From positions 65,672,850 through 65,736,849 of the forward strand of contig CM054113.1 in assembly GCA_028673005.1 (NCBI GenBank): a stretch of 64,000 nucleotides of DNA, written 5' to 3'. Shown here piece by piece: positions 21,320 through 32,170 of this stretch. The position numbers and the translations under genes were made by a program. This DNA comes from Tanypteryx hageni. Its lineage: Eukaryota > Arthropoda > Insecta > Odonata > Petaluridae. Position 1 is the first letter of the stretch. Every line of letters begins with the position of its first letter. A model generated the notes under the pieces. That model did no database searches. It was not told the DNA's origin and saw only the letters and a program-made list of their open reading frames with translations.

Positions 21320-23632
21320 AAACTCGTTTATAATGAGCACGGTTGTAACGAGTTCACGGCTATAGTGAGCAAATGCTACCTCCAAGATAAGTTTACGAGC
21401 ATTTACATACAAATATTTCACGTATATAACGAGCACGCTTCACGGATATATCGAGCAAACTTTGACCACTTCTCACTGTCTCAAACGCTGCGGCGGTCAG
21501 CCCCTTCAATCCTCATAGTGACCCAAAATATGTAACCTTGTGTTCTCGAGTCCAGCCTCTACACCCTATCCCTCGGGAAGGTTAAAGACCGCGGCGTTGT
21601 TGTTAAAAAATAATCCCTTCGTCCAAACCAAGAATTCCCAAATTGCAGGTACAGTGGCACTCGCGGAGGTCCTTTGTCCTCTCCTCCCAACCCCCAGCTC
21701 TTTTACAGCCAGGAGGTTGTGTTTGGAAGGGGGTAAGGGGTAAGGGCATGTACAATGGCGCCCACCCCCGTCGCTCAGCCGAATGCACCCAACACCTTTT
21801 CCCACGTAAAGATGGGAAATCCCACGTTTAATCTGTCTCCTCATTAACTCTTCCTGGAATTGGTATGCTCACAGTTTGCAAAGAAAGTTCGTAGCGTTGA
21901 TCACAAAAACCAGTTGAGATTTTGCCCTTGAACGAGTAACATGTCCGTACATAAAAGGAAGTGTTTGTCTATTCGCGAAAAGGTTGATATTATTCGAGAG
22001 TTAGAGCGTGGTAAAAAATGTTGAAGTGTAAAAAATTAAATTTATCGTCGTCTACGGTTTCAACCTTATGGAAAAACAAAGAAGCGATTTTATCTGCACT
22101 AGATAACAACCTAACAACGAACAAGAAAATGAGGAAGTGCGACTTGGGTACTGTTGATCAAGCACTTCTGGAGTGGTTTAAGAGGCAGAGAAATGCTGGT
22201 TTCCCCATCAAGGTACAGGCAGATAAATTTTCAAAACAGTTAGGACACGAGAACTTCACATGCAATAACGGGTGGCTTGATCGTTTTAAAAATCGGCATA
22301 ACATTGTTTATGCGAAAGGCCCTGTCAGCAGATTCAAAAACGGCAAGTGAATGGGTGAAAAGTGTTTGGGAGGAGTGTCGAAAAGGTTACTTATCTACAA
22401 TGCCGACAAAACTGGACTGTTTTACAACATGATGCCTGATGCAACGTTTAAATTCAAAGGTGACAAATGTGTTGGTGGCAAAAGACCTAAGAATCGTTTA
22501 ACAGTTTTTAATGTGCGCAAACATAGATGAGACTGACAAAAAAAAACTTTTTGTTATTGGTAATACACAAAAGCCACGTTGTTTCAAAAATGTGAAGAAG
22601 CTTCCCGTTGAATATGCAGCTAATAAAAAAGCATTGATGACTTCCAGTATTTTTTAGAAATATGTAAGTCAGTGGAACAACGAGTTACGGAAGAAAAATA
22701 GAAACATTCTACTCCTTGTCGATAACTGTCCTGCGCACCCACATATGCAGGAGTTATCCAATGTAAAACTGCTGTTTTGCCTCCAAATGCGACTTCTATT
22801 TTGCAGCCAATGGACATGGGTATAATTAAAAGTTTTAAATGCCATGTCAAGCGATTTTTTGTTCTACAGTTGATTGAAAGGAGGGAAAGAGGTTTAGATG
22901 GCAACGACTCTGTATTGGATGCAATTCATTTGATGACAGATGCATGTTTCACCTAAAACGATCATAAACTGTTTTCGAATGTCTGGTTTAATATCGGGAG
23001 AATTTTCGATTGATAACCATAACGTTGATGAAGATCAGAATGGCTTAAAGAAAATGGAATTGCGAATTTTGACCATGTAAATGACATTGACAATTTTGTT
23101 CATGTTGATGATGATTTGATTACCAGTGGAATTCCTACGGAGAGTGAAATAATAGAGACAGTACAAAACACAGCAGACAGTGATGAAGACAATGTTGAAT
23201 GTGTCGAAGACACAATCCTTACTCAGGATGCCGTGGAAACATTAAATGATTTTTTGAAAACATTGACATTTCCGATGGTGTTTTTAGTGTACTAAGTGAA
23301 ATAAGAGGAAACTTAAGAGACTTCAAAGTGAAATCTATGAAACAGGCTACTATTCAAAGTTATTTTTGTAAAAAGGGGAGTGATTAAGGATGCAGCTGTG
23401 AGTAAATTTTATATGTACGTATGTTTACTTTATATTTTCTAGTTTATTCTCATTTTTTAGGTTTTTTCATAAATTTACTAAATAACCTTTCTGTTTATAT
23501 ATTCACTTTTACTTCTTATGTCTTATTTCACCATCCGCATGTATGCTTTTGCCTTCACGGATATTAAGTTTAACGGCTATAACGAGCAAAACTAAATGCT
23601 CCCGTGGCGCTCGTTATAGCCGAGTTTGACTG
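21315..23632 (+). mobile_element. Tigger/pogo DNA transposon, family D
   Basis: The left end TAGTCAAACTCGTTTATAAT (first base changed from C) and the right end, reverse complemented, CAGTCAAACTCGGCTATAAC form the terminal repeats. TA-rich microsatellites lie on both sides, with TA at 23633-23634. Subterminal 'cggctatagtgagca' and 'aacggctataacgagca' repeat the end motif. Length 2.32 kb. It encodes a broken Tigger transposase on the + strand. Confidence 0.9.
21941..23387 (+). pseudogene. Tigger transposase, family D, multiply frameshifted
   Basis: The ATG at 21941 gives 'MSVHKRKCLSIREKVDIIRE', the CENP-B N-terminal HTH. The frame shifts at about 22018 and continues as a 110-codon frame (22018-22350) with 'TVSTLWKNKEAILSALDN', 'LLEWFKRQRNAGFPI' and 'NNGWLDRFKNRHNI', the second HTH. 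Further shifts lead to 'IYNADKTGLFYNMMPD' (22400; DET changed to DKT, so the Glu after the first catalytic Asp is lost), 'GGKRPKNRLTVF', 'LLLVDNCPAHPH' (second Asp), 'PPNATSILQPMD' (third Asp) and an acidic tail ending at TAA 23385-23387. It is more decayed than the family B element at 13323 and clearly a different subfamily. Confidence 0.85.
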
Positions 23633-23682
<50 letters not shown>

Positions 23683-23714
23683 CACACACACACACACAGG
23701 AAAAACCCCATATA
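23633..23714. repeat. TA/TG/CA microsatellite with a transposon-end stub
   Basis: 'tatata...tgtgtgtg...tatatacacacaca' of about 65 bp is followed by 'ggaaaaaccccatata', which resembles the CAGTAAAACCCCATAT end of the 19825-21266 family, cut off by the next insertion. Confidence 0.85.
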
Positions 23715-24934
23715 CCGTATCTGCCCGAATATAAGCCGATACTTTTTGTCAAAATCTTTCGTGAAAAAAATCACCCTCGGCTTAAATGCGAGCCTGAGGA
23801 AAAATTTGGCATCCTCGTACGACGCCATCGCTGAAAAATGTCTTGTTTCCATAGCATACCTCCTATATTCCACTGATAAGGCACTCGATGTCTGAAAAAC
23901 GCTCCCTTCTTACAGCGATTGCCCGGAGCTGTAATTTAAATTGCTATTGAAGGTTATTTATATATTTTAACACGTAGTTAAAAGTAAATGGGTTCTTATC
24001 CAAAGGAAATGGCAGTATATAAAACAATCGAGTTTTAACAACCCACCAGGTTCATAGTATGATTGCACGCTACACCAAATTCGTTTTGATCATAATTTGC
24101 AACGAGTTCTTAAGATACCAACACCGGTCTTATTAGAGGTTTTTACAAATTCTGACTACACTAAGCTTCTTTAACTCTTTGTTTTAATTGCACTTCTTGG
24201 TGCTGCAATCGATTTAAAGTTCAGATGTAGCAGACGTAGTAGTTTTTACAGATCATTTAAATGGCAGGTACGTTAAAGTTAGGAGCCGACAGTATAAAAG
24301 AAGTTCATATTAATTTTTCTTGTTTATTTTATATTTTGCTATAGCCATTGTCATTTTTGTATGCATGTTAAAACCCTCTTTCATAGAATGTATTAAAAGT
24401 ACGTATACTGACTAGGCAGACGATATCGTCTGCTTAGTCAATTCGCAAAATTCGATGACGACTTTCAATGTGCAACTGTTTGAATTCTGCTAACATAAGA
24501 TACGTCTGATTCGAAGGTGTGAGCAACGGCGTTAACTGTAATTCATCTGATAATTAACAGCAATAATAATAAAACTTGGAAACCTCTTTCATAGAATCTA
24601 TTAAAATTGCGTATAATGACTAAGTAGACGATCACGCCAAATTCGATGACAGCTTTCGATGCGCAACAGTTTGAATTCCAGTAAGATAAATAAATATACT
24701 TACATTTGATTGTAAGGTGTGATCAACGGCGTTGACTATATTTATAATTAACAGTAATAATACCTAATAAAACTTTACATGGAACGTATATAATTATATA
24801 GATGTAATGTATAATGTATTCTAGGTTGTGCGTGCATGTCTGGTACACTTAAGGATAAAATTTACGAAAATACTTTTTTTGCCAAAAAATGTTGGAAAAT
24901 TTCGTGGGGTCGGCTTCTATTCGGGCAGATACGG
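23715..24934. mobile_element. Non-autonomous pogo-like element, 1.22 kb
   Basis: The perfect terminal repeat CCGTATCTGCCCGAATA is present at both ends in inverted orientation, with TA on each side (23713-23714, 24935-24936). The interior has two diverged copies of a roughly 170-bp block ('acgatatcgtctgcttag', 'ttcgatgac.actttc', 'gcaacagtttgaattc', 'gtgagcaacggcgttaact') at about 24370-24560 and 24590-24760. There is no transposase frame. It interrupts a fragment of the 19825-21266 family, whose end sequence appears on both flanks. Confidence 0.88.
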
Positions 24935-24940
24935 TATATG

Positions 24941-25016
24941 CAGTAAACCCCCATATTTACATTATCGGAATGTACGATATATATGTATAAATATATGTGT
25001 ATATACACACACACAG
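24941..25016. mobile_element. End fragment of the 19825-21266 family plus microsatellite
   Basis: 'cagtaaacccccatatttac' and 'ggaatgtacg' match the reverse complement of 21220-21266. It runs into 'tatatgtatatacacacaca'. Confidence 0.65.
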
Positions 25017-25179
25017 TATAAAGAGGGAGGGAGGGGGAGAGATGGCAAGATCATTTGACTCGAACTATTGTATCAGCAAATCAAGAGATCGAAAATTGTG
25101 TATAAAGAAATTTATGATACTGAGCAATAAAGTACTAGCATGCAGATACTCTGCACAGGTAAAGATAGTTGTGTATATT

Positions 25180-25183
<4 letters not shown>
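25017..25183. other. Spacer in the last importin-7 intron
   Basis: A short GA-rich run ('gggagggagggggagag') and unassigned sequence. Confidence 0.4.
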
Positions 25184-25255
<72 letters not shown>

Positions 25256-25256
25256 G
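25184..25256. repeat. (TA)n microsatellite, right border of the transposon chain
   Basis: About 65 bp of alternating TA ending in 'cacacaca'. It is uninterrupted by any element. Confidence 0.95.
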
Positions 25257-25812
25257 ATTTATACATTGATATGTATAGAGATGTATATAGGTATGTATTG
25301 TCTGAGCAGTTCCATTTATGGGGATAAAATTGAATGCGTATTTTGTGGCCAGTTTAGGGTGCTCAAACTAATTTGAACAGCCAAATGCATCAGTTGTTTC
25401 AGGTTGTCCAGTCATGAAAGGATTAATTACAAAAATAAAGATAAAACTAAAAGAAGTATCTTTCACTTGCAGCTATGAATGATTTAGATAGTTTTCTGAA
25501 TTTGTCTCCAAAATTGTTGCACTAACAAAATTCTCGAACCATTTAAGATGAAATGAATCTGTTCCTAGAAACTTTTATAAGCTTACATGTATAAATTGAA
25601 CTCTTAAAAATTTTAGGGCAGCCACCACAAAGTTGCTGTGTTTATAACTGCATTCTTAAATTTCTGCAAATGCTGTTTTTTTTATTTTGGCTATTTTAAT
25701 TTTACATTTGTATAGATGTTTATGCTAAGTTTTTGGTTAATGTAAAACTTCATCAATGCACCAGCAAGTTATTGTCCTGCTTTATGTAACCTATGTATTT
25801 CTCTTATTTCAG
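25257..25812 (+). other. 3' end of importin-7 intron (12438-25812)
   Basis: Unassigned AT-rich sequence that closes with 'ttctcttatttcag' before the terminal coding exon. The whole intron is about 13.4 kb. Confidence 0.7.
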
Positions 25813-25880
25813 GCTATGTGTTTCATCAGCAAACTGTACCCACCTCCTTTAATTTTGGAGGCAGACCTCTTGGACGGTAG
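25813..25880 (+). CDS. IPO7: Importin-7, terminal coding exon
   Basis: The exon begins after AG at 25811-25812 and completes the glycine codon left open at 12437. It reads 'GYVFHQQTVPTSFNFGGRPL', 'GR', then TAG at 25878-25880. This is the conserved importin-7 C-terminal tail; vertebrate IPO7 ends 'GGYKF...VPSSFNFGG'. Only 22 codons, yet phase, splice site and family match all agree, so confidence is high despite the small size. The tail follows the acidic loop and is probably flexible. The stop codon and 3' UTR are therefore in this window, while the bulk of the gene (HEAT repeats and the Ran-binding N-terminus) lies to the left of it. Confidence 0.93.
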
Positions 25881-26760
25881 AAGGATGAAAAGCCTTCTTA
25901 GCAACAGAGATTGAATGCTATTTCATTTCCACTTCCCACACAGTTGCTCTTTTGCATACTTTTTGAGGTTTATGGGTGAAAGTGAAGGAAAGGCTTGATC
26001 CATCTCTCAATTTCCCTTGTAAGAAGTAAAAATGGCTTTAAACATTATTTCCTGTGCCCCCTTCCTCCCTTCTGGTCTACCAAAAGCCTTTTTAAGGGCT
26101 TGCACTTTCCATTTTAGGATGTGCACTGATTCAAAACGAATGAATGAATGATGTTGATGCCATGTAATTGACCATCGATGCTCACAGTAAGCTTGCTTCT
26201 AAAGCGAGCGTTTTTTGCTGCCTCGTTGAGATATACCTAATGTATATTTTATTCTTTAAATTTAACAAAAAAATCTTTTAGATCTGGTTGGTGAACGTTG
26301 AATTCTTTCCTGTTCCTGAAATGCATAGGATGGCCAAAAAAATTTGTATGAAATGACATTGTGTTTAGTGTGAATGATGTGTGGGTTGTTGCAGTGGACA
26401 GGCATATATACAACCATAAAGTGAGTGCTATGGTGTGCGTGCGAGTGTGGGTGCGTGAAAAAATGTGCGATCGCACATGTTGGGCTCATTGGTGTGGCCT
26501 CAGATGTGTGTTCAGTCATCAAGTCAAGTTTAATCGGCCTCATGGAATTCACAACGCTGACCTGAGATGCAGTTGGAAGCTTTTATTTAAATCTGTGAAG
26601 AGTTACACAAGTGATATTAATTATTATTGTCATACGATACTATTGTGAGGATTCATGTATTTCACTGGTGAATGCATGCAAAAATGTGACATCCATTTGG
26701 AAAGTTGTAATATCTGCAAGAAAATATTGATTTTTGCTACAAATGTCTTAACTTTATTTG
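25881..26760 (+). other. Importin-7 3' untranslated region, end not determined
   Basis: The sequence after the stop has a somewhat more balanced composition than the surrounding introns. I see no canonical AATAAA between 25881 and about 27430, so the cleavage site cannot be set by eye. Open frames on both strands between 26249 and 26648 show no domain and look like chance. Confidence 0.5.
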
Positions 26761-26983
26761 AAACACCCTATATCAGTTATTTCAGTGAGAAATATTTCTT
26801 TTGTTTGTCATAAATTTGGTTTTAAGAAGAAATTATCTATCATGAAACTATAGACTATAGACAATTTGTAAAAGAGGACCATTTTTTTCTACACTCTAAT
26901 TTATTAAATAGTTCATTGAAAAAAGATAAGCCAAGATTTCCAGCTTTTACAATTTTTAAATTTCAAAATTTTAAATATTCTTA

Positions 26984-28069
26984 GGATGCGTCCACAGTAT
27001 GTAACAAATGTTATGTAACATGGTTACATCATGTTACCTCTTGTTACGTAACATTCTGAGTGTTACTGTGACCATTCTTGTGTTCCGTGACCATGTCTCT
27101 GTATATCACGACTAGCAATAACACACTCATGCTCAATAGCTTAATTTCTTCCAAGTCGATTGAGAGATAACAAATACCAATTAAATTGTTGAGCCCACGA
27201 AATGCTGCCTTGTTTATTTATTTGGTTTGCTCAATATTATTAAAATTAAAAATGTTTAAATAGCACGTCATATTTACCGGTCATAAAGAATATGCTTTAT
27301 AATCATGAATATTATCAATAACCACTAAAGCTATATAATTTTAGTTCTACGGACAGCGATGATTTCCTCGTAGCATTTATATGAGGCCTTAACATATCAC
27401 AAACATACAGCAGCTTCTTGATTAAGCCTAAATATTAAAATAAAATCCTTCTCAAGCGAATAGAATGCATTTTTACCGGTCACGAAGGAATCGCTTCCTC
27501 CTTATTACCCTCCTTTCTTCTGCAGTGCCTCCCACAAGTAAATGCAAAAGTCTGTACGTGACTATTTACACTAACTCAAATATTTATTGTAATGCTAGTG
27601 CATTGATCATCGTTTAGGCATTCGATGATAATATCTTAATGTTATTAAGAGCTGTTCAGTAGGGGATATTTTATCATCAAAAGTAATATCTCTTCTAGAA
27701 ATTTTCTCCCCAACGAGTTGTAAAAGTAATTCAAAATCAGAAGGGCTTAGCCTTGTAAAATTTTTGAATCATTTGATAAGTTTCTTACAATTGACAACCC
27801 GCCATATTCCTGCCTCCATTGCAATAACTTCTTCCTCCTCCTAGGTAATGTTTGGATAACCACTTGCAAGAAGCAAGTCTTAGTCTGGTATATTGATACG
27901 CTAAAAAATTTATAAACTTCACCTAAATACGAGTGTCTCCTCCAAGTCTTAACACCAACTAAATGCAGTTACTAGTGTGGACAGGAAGTGTTATGTTACA
28001 GGTTACGGTGACTTGTTACCGTAACAGGTTACACTTACGTAACATTTATTACATAGTGTGGACAAGGCT
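26984..28069. mobile_element. PIF/Harbinger-like MITE, 1.09 kb
   Basis: The left end 'gcgtccacagtatgtaacaa' and the right end, reverse complemented, 'ttgtccacactatgtaataa' form terminal repeats that extend over 'atgttatgtaac' and 'atgttacgtaag'. A TTA trinucleotide flanks both sides (26981-26983, 28070-28072), the target duplication of PIF/Harbinger elements. Internal 'gttacgtaac' and 'gttaccgtaac' palindromes repeat near the ends. There is no transposase. Confidence 0.75.
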
Positions 28070-28072
28070 TTA

Positions 28073-28589
28073 GTGTCTATAATGCACTAAATAGATCAGT
28101 TTTGGCAAGAACTATTTCTATTTGGATTTAAAAATTGACGTTTTTCTCTTGACTAGTAACAAACTAATATGTATCATTTGTTCCAAACTGGATATTGCTA
28201 CATAAAGGATATGAAGTGGTTAATTAACAATGCTGATATATAACCTCACAATCTTAACAAATATATGACAATTGTATGCATTTTCAGTATGGCCTACATT
28301 CAATACATTTCTTCATATTGTATTTGTCATTTTAAAATTTCGTGTGCTAGACAATCTTCCTGTGATTTTACTCTTAAAAAACTGGATTTAAACAAAATTG
28401 GGCCACATTTATACAACTAATGCATTTTAGGAAAGTGATTGTAGAGATACTTCGAGAGGTAAAGGTTATTATTGAAAATTGAACTACAGTACCTACCAGA
28501 AAAACTCATTTTTGAGGAACAGCTTTTGTTGCCAACTTGCCAAACATCAAATTCGATCATATTTGACTAACAACAAGTAACAATAAATA
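28073..28589. other. Unassigned AT-rich sequence
   Basis: No gene or repeat border supported. Confidence 0.35.
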
Positions 28590-30322
28590 TTAACAAACCA
28601 TTGATCTTAAACTTCCAGTTGATGTTTTTATAAATTATATAGATACTTTTTCAGTAATTGTTTCATATTATTAGCAAAATGAAATTAATATTTGCGTAAC
28701 TTAAACTTCCAGTTGATGTTATTATACTTTATTATGTTACATTATTAAGGACTATCGGTTCAAAAACAAAGTAAAGATCCATTGTGTTCAGATTCAAATT
28801 ATAATTTAATGTAAAAACATGAAGAAAACTATTACTACATTGTCATTAAACATTTAAGTTTTTACAGACATATTTAGGTGTACATTTTGAATTATAGAAA
28901 AACGATTTTTAGGAAAAGGTGTCGGACACATTTTCAATAAGAGACTTGGAAGGTGGTAAAGTGAATGACTCAGAACATATTTAAACTTTCCTATCTTCTC
29001 ACCTGTTGGCCTTTTGTGGGAAAATCACAGAAACATCTTTCCTTTTAAAATGGCTTGTGTTCTGATATAGAATAGATACAATAAAAGTTCAATTAAGGTT
29101 TTAAAGAACAGTAGTCTGTTTATTCATTTTATCACTTTCTACCATAAACTTGAAACATGATAGTCAAGTAAACCAATATCATTCAAACAACAATCAAAAA
29201 TACAGTGAAAAACTTGGTTTCAAAAATCCAAGGAAGTTTTACAGATATATTTAGCACAGGAACATTTTGATTGATAACCATTAAATTACAGTAACTACGA
29301 TTCTAATTATACAATTAACATGAAAAGCAAGATGAAAACCAATGGTTACAAATAATCGAAGTACAGAAAAAAACGTATATTCACTCATTCATTTACAAAG
29401 TATCGATTACATCAGAGTAAATACACAGAAAATTTGAAAAATTCAATATATAATTTATTTGTCCAAAGATCACAGCAAAAAACACTTGGTATAGGACACA
29501 TCAGAACAAAAAACAGTTACACATAAAATAAATTTTTAAAACATGTTTGCAAATCGATATGTTACATACATAATTTGGGAAATTCACAAATACTATAATA
29601 ACATTTATTTAGAAGGAAAACAAACAAGTTCTCTTTTAAATAAATTGAAACTGTCAATGGGCAGTTTATTACACAAATTAATGCCCATTGCTTTGGGACC
29701 TTTACATTCAACCTTATATCAGTTTAAATACATATGCAGATCATCAGTCTGTGTGAAGTGGCTATGCACCATTGAATTTTTCTCAATATTAGAGATGTTT
29801 CTCTTAGTGAATAAAATTAAATATAAATTGAAGGGACAGTAAGAAGTTATATTTTCTTAAAAATGGGACCACAGCTGGAATAAATGTTACTCCCAGTAAT
29901 TGCATGTACAATTTTTTTTAAATTAGGAACCCCAGAAAACTTCCATATTTTGCAATGGAGTAGAAGTGAGCAAAATAGAACATTTTTAGGACATTAACAC
30001 TATTCTTAAGCACAGAGGCAAGGTAAAAAGCAGAATTTAGCTTTTTGGATAGATGATGGTGTGACAATTCCAATCAAGGATCAATATGTGTGCCAAAGAA
30101 TTTAAATTCTATTCTAGGAACAAGGATATATTGATAAGGAATCTGAATATTGAAGGGTAGTTTGGAAGAGGAGAAGCACACAATCTGGATTTTATTGCAT
30201 TTACTCATTCTTTCAGCCCTATCTGAGGCAGTTGTGGAATATTGCTTCTCATAAGCATACTTAGATGTTTCCATCATGACGATTAGACAGTAAGGCACAA
30301 ACAAACTAAGTGAAATAGACAA
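28590..30322 (-). mobile_element. Jockey/CR1-like LINE (family X), copy 1, 3' half
   Basis: On the minus strand the right part decodes as the end of a LINE reverse transcriptase. 30074-30322 contains 'SKCNKIQIVCFSSSKLPFNI' and 'LVPRIEFKFFGTHID', the usual region after the catalytic domain ('KTQ..CF', 'FKFLGTHID'). 29540-29850 in changing frames gives 'PKAMGINLCNKLP', the 'KGVxxxGxKxxNxLP' block near the C-terminus. The rest (28590-29530) is 3' UTR, with a roughly 90-bp block repeated twice at its far end (28600-28790). RT catalytic motifs are not present: 5'-truncated. Copies 2 (35521-38000, same strand) and 3 (38460-39390, opposite strand) confirm that it is a repeat. Confidence 0.75.
28600..28790 (-). 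repeat. Tandem pair of about 90 bp in the LINE X 3' UTR
   Basis: 'ttaaacttccagttgatgtt' occurs at 28610 and 28700, each followed by related AT-rich sequence. The same pair is seen, inverted, at 39210-39380 in copy 3. Confidence 0.7.
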
Positions 30323-31734
30323 GAAGATTTATAATAATGAACTTAAGATTACAAGAGTATGAAATATAATACAAAAGAATGAACCTGAAATGTTCTCTTC
30401 TGAGCTAATGTCTGTTGCCTATAAAGGTAAAAACTCTGGATGTACGCACACATGCAGTTGTACTCGCGTTTGAAAATCTACATGTAGTTTACAATAAACG
30501 GTAACTACTGTTGGTGAGTTTTGGCTGGTGTAAACACTATTTCGCAAATCTGATTTAACTTTCGTTCTGGGAACTCAGATTGAAAATAATAAACAGATGG
30601 GACGTGATATTGAAGCATCCACCCCGGTTAATTTCCAAAATCTTCATAAGAAAACAACTCTGCATTTTCTCGAAACTTGAGCATTTTTATGAGAATTTGG
30701 GGATGATCTTGGCATTTCCTTGTCAGCTGCATTTACTCTATACCATCATTTGCAAGAGTGAGACAGCATAACATTGGCATAATTCCTGGAATACAGATTT
30801 TATTATAGCGTAATGATGGCATTTGGCCATTAGTACTAATTTATCAGTCGGGAAAATCAAAGAAATCTGATTTTGTAGTAGATAATTTGGCAGATATTGT
30901 ATAAAAGGCAAAAGAGAATTCTGAGATACCCGCTTTTTTATTCATGTATTATGGTGGTTATTCCTAACATGAAGACAATCCAACACAGGTAGGTATTATG
31001 GGTCCATGCAAGGGGCAGTGGCATGATAAAATAAACAGCATTTTTTTCTGTTCTCTTCCAGTGCATTTTCATTATGGTGGCAATGTATGTGTCCATAAGA
31101 CAATGGTATTGGTGCACTTATAAAAAACATTTTATGAAATTCAGAAGCTCGTGAAATGGGAAATCCCACTTTTCCCAATCGTTTTCGTAGTTTGGTGCTA
31201 TAATGGCCTGGGAATGAGTGTGGGTTGTCTCTCTCCAAGTCATTTACATATGAAAAATATTCTTTCGGGGCATCATAAATTTTTATAGATTACTGAAAAG
31301 TACAGTACATTGAAATACATTTAACTGGTATGTATTTTACATTGCTTATACAGCTTATTCAGTGGGAATTGACAAAAGGTATGTTAATCTGAAATACATA
31401 CATGTTATCGTGAAGTATGTTGTATCAATAATATTATTTTCCAATAGTGCAGAGCCTGCTATCCTGGCTGGTCCCAACGAGGATGGATACATATTTGGGA
31501 AAGACCAGTAGCAGATTTGAAATAAGGCCAAAGTAGGCAATAGCCTAGGGGCAGCAATAAAAACAGGATTTCAGGGCAGGAATAAAAAAATAATATTACT
31601 CAGACTTTTGATGAATTTAACTATTATGGTCCACATACGGACGGATGGATTTCTAGGGGCTGGAAATTTCCAAACCTGCAACTGGGAAAGACACTTTGTT
31701 TTAGGCAGTCAGCATTGGCAATTTATCCTACAAA
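30323..31734. other. Unassigned sequence
   Basis: Several short open frames on both strands, none with recognisable motifs. No host exon was identified. Confidence 0.35.
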
Positions 31735-32170
31735 TTGACCAATCTTGCTCTGAAATATAAATGGCAAATGTCTTTTTACACCCCTTTCACTATTGGAAAA
31801 TTATTATGCAACTTCAAGGACTATTTTGAAAATTTGGACAAGTGTGGCATTAATAAATTATCTTGTGATGGTTGCAGAAAAGTGTATGTTGGCCAGCCTG
31901 AAAGAAGCTTTAAAACTCATCCCAGTGAACATAAAATGCATTTTGAAATCAAGGATATTTTGTCTAACTTCATCAAACATCTGTTACAAGAAAACTGTAA
32001 TAGTTCATTTTCCCCTAAACTTTTTTGTTCATCAGAAGGGTGCAAAATTGGATTATTTAGAACAGCTTGAAATTATAAATTATTCCTATGATGTTCATAC
32101 TATTTTGTTAAATGAGTATGTTTTCCCTATTCATTCCCCTTTGCTCTATATTCCCATATCCCACCACTGA
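31735..32170 (+). pseudogene. Penelope-like element, GIY-YIG endonuclease fragment
   Basis: The frame 31735-32070 contains 'CGINKLSCDGCRKVYVGQPE', then 'RSFKTHPSEHKMHFE'. This is the signature of the GIY-YIG nuclease at the C-terminus of Penelope retroelements ('GIYKLxCxxCxKxYVGQTxR', 'F..R..EH'), with the second Tyr of the motif present ('VYVGQ') and GIY altered to GIN. A frame change near 31990 leads to 'HQKGAKLDYLEQLEIINYSY' and 'HSPLLY', the family's C-terminal end. The RT domain is not found upstream, so the copy is 5'-truncated. Assignment rests on the GIY-YIG block; other GIY-YIG carriers are less likely in this context. Confidence 0.75.

Noticed and set aside
26249..26648. Overlapping open frames on both strands downstream of the importin-7 stop
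   Set aside because: No known domain, opposite strands of the same DNA, and a position in the likely 3' UTR.
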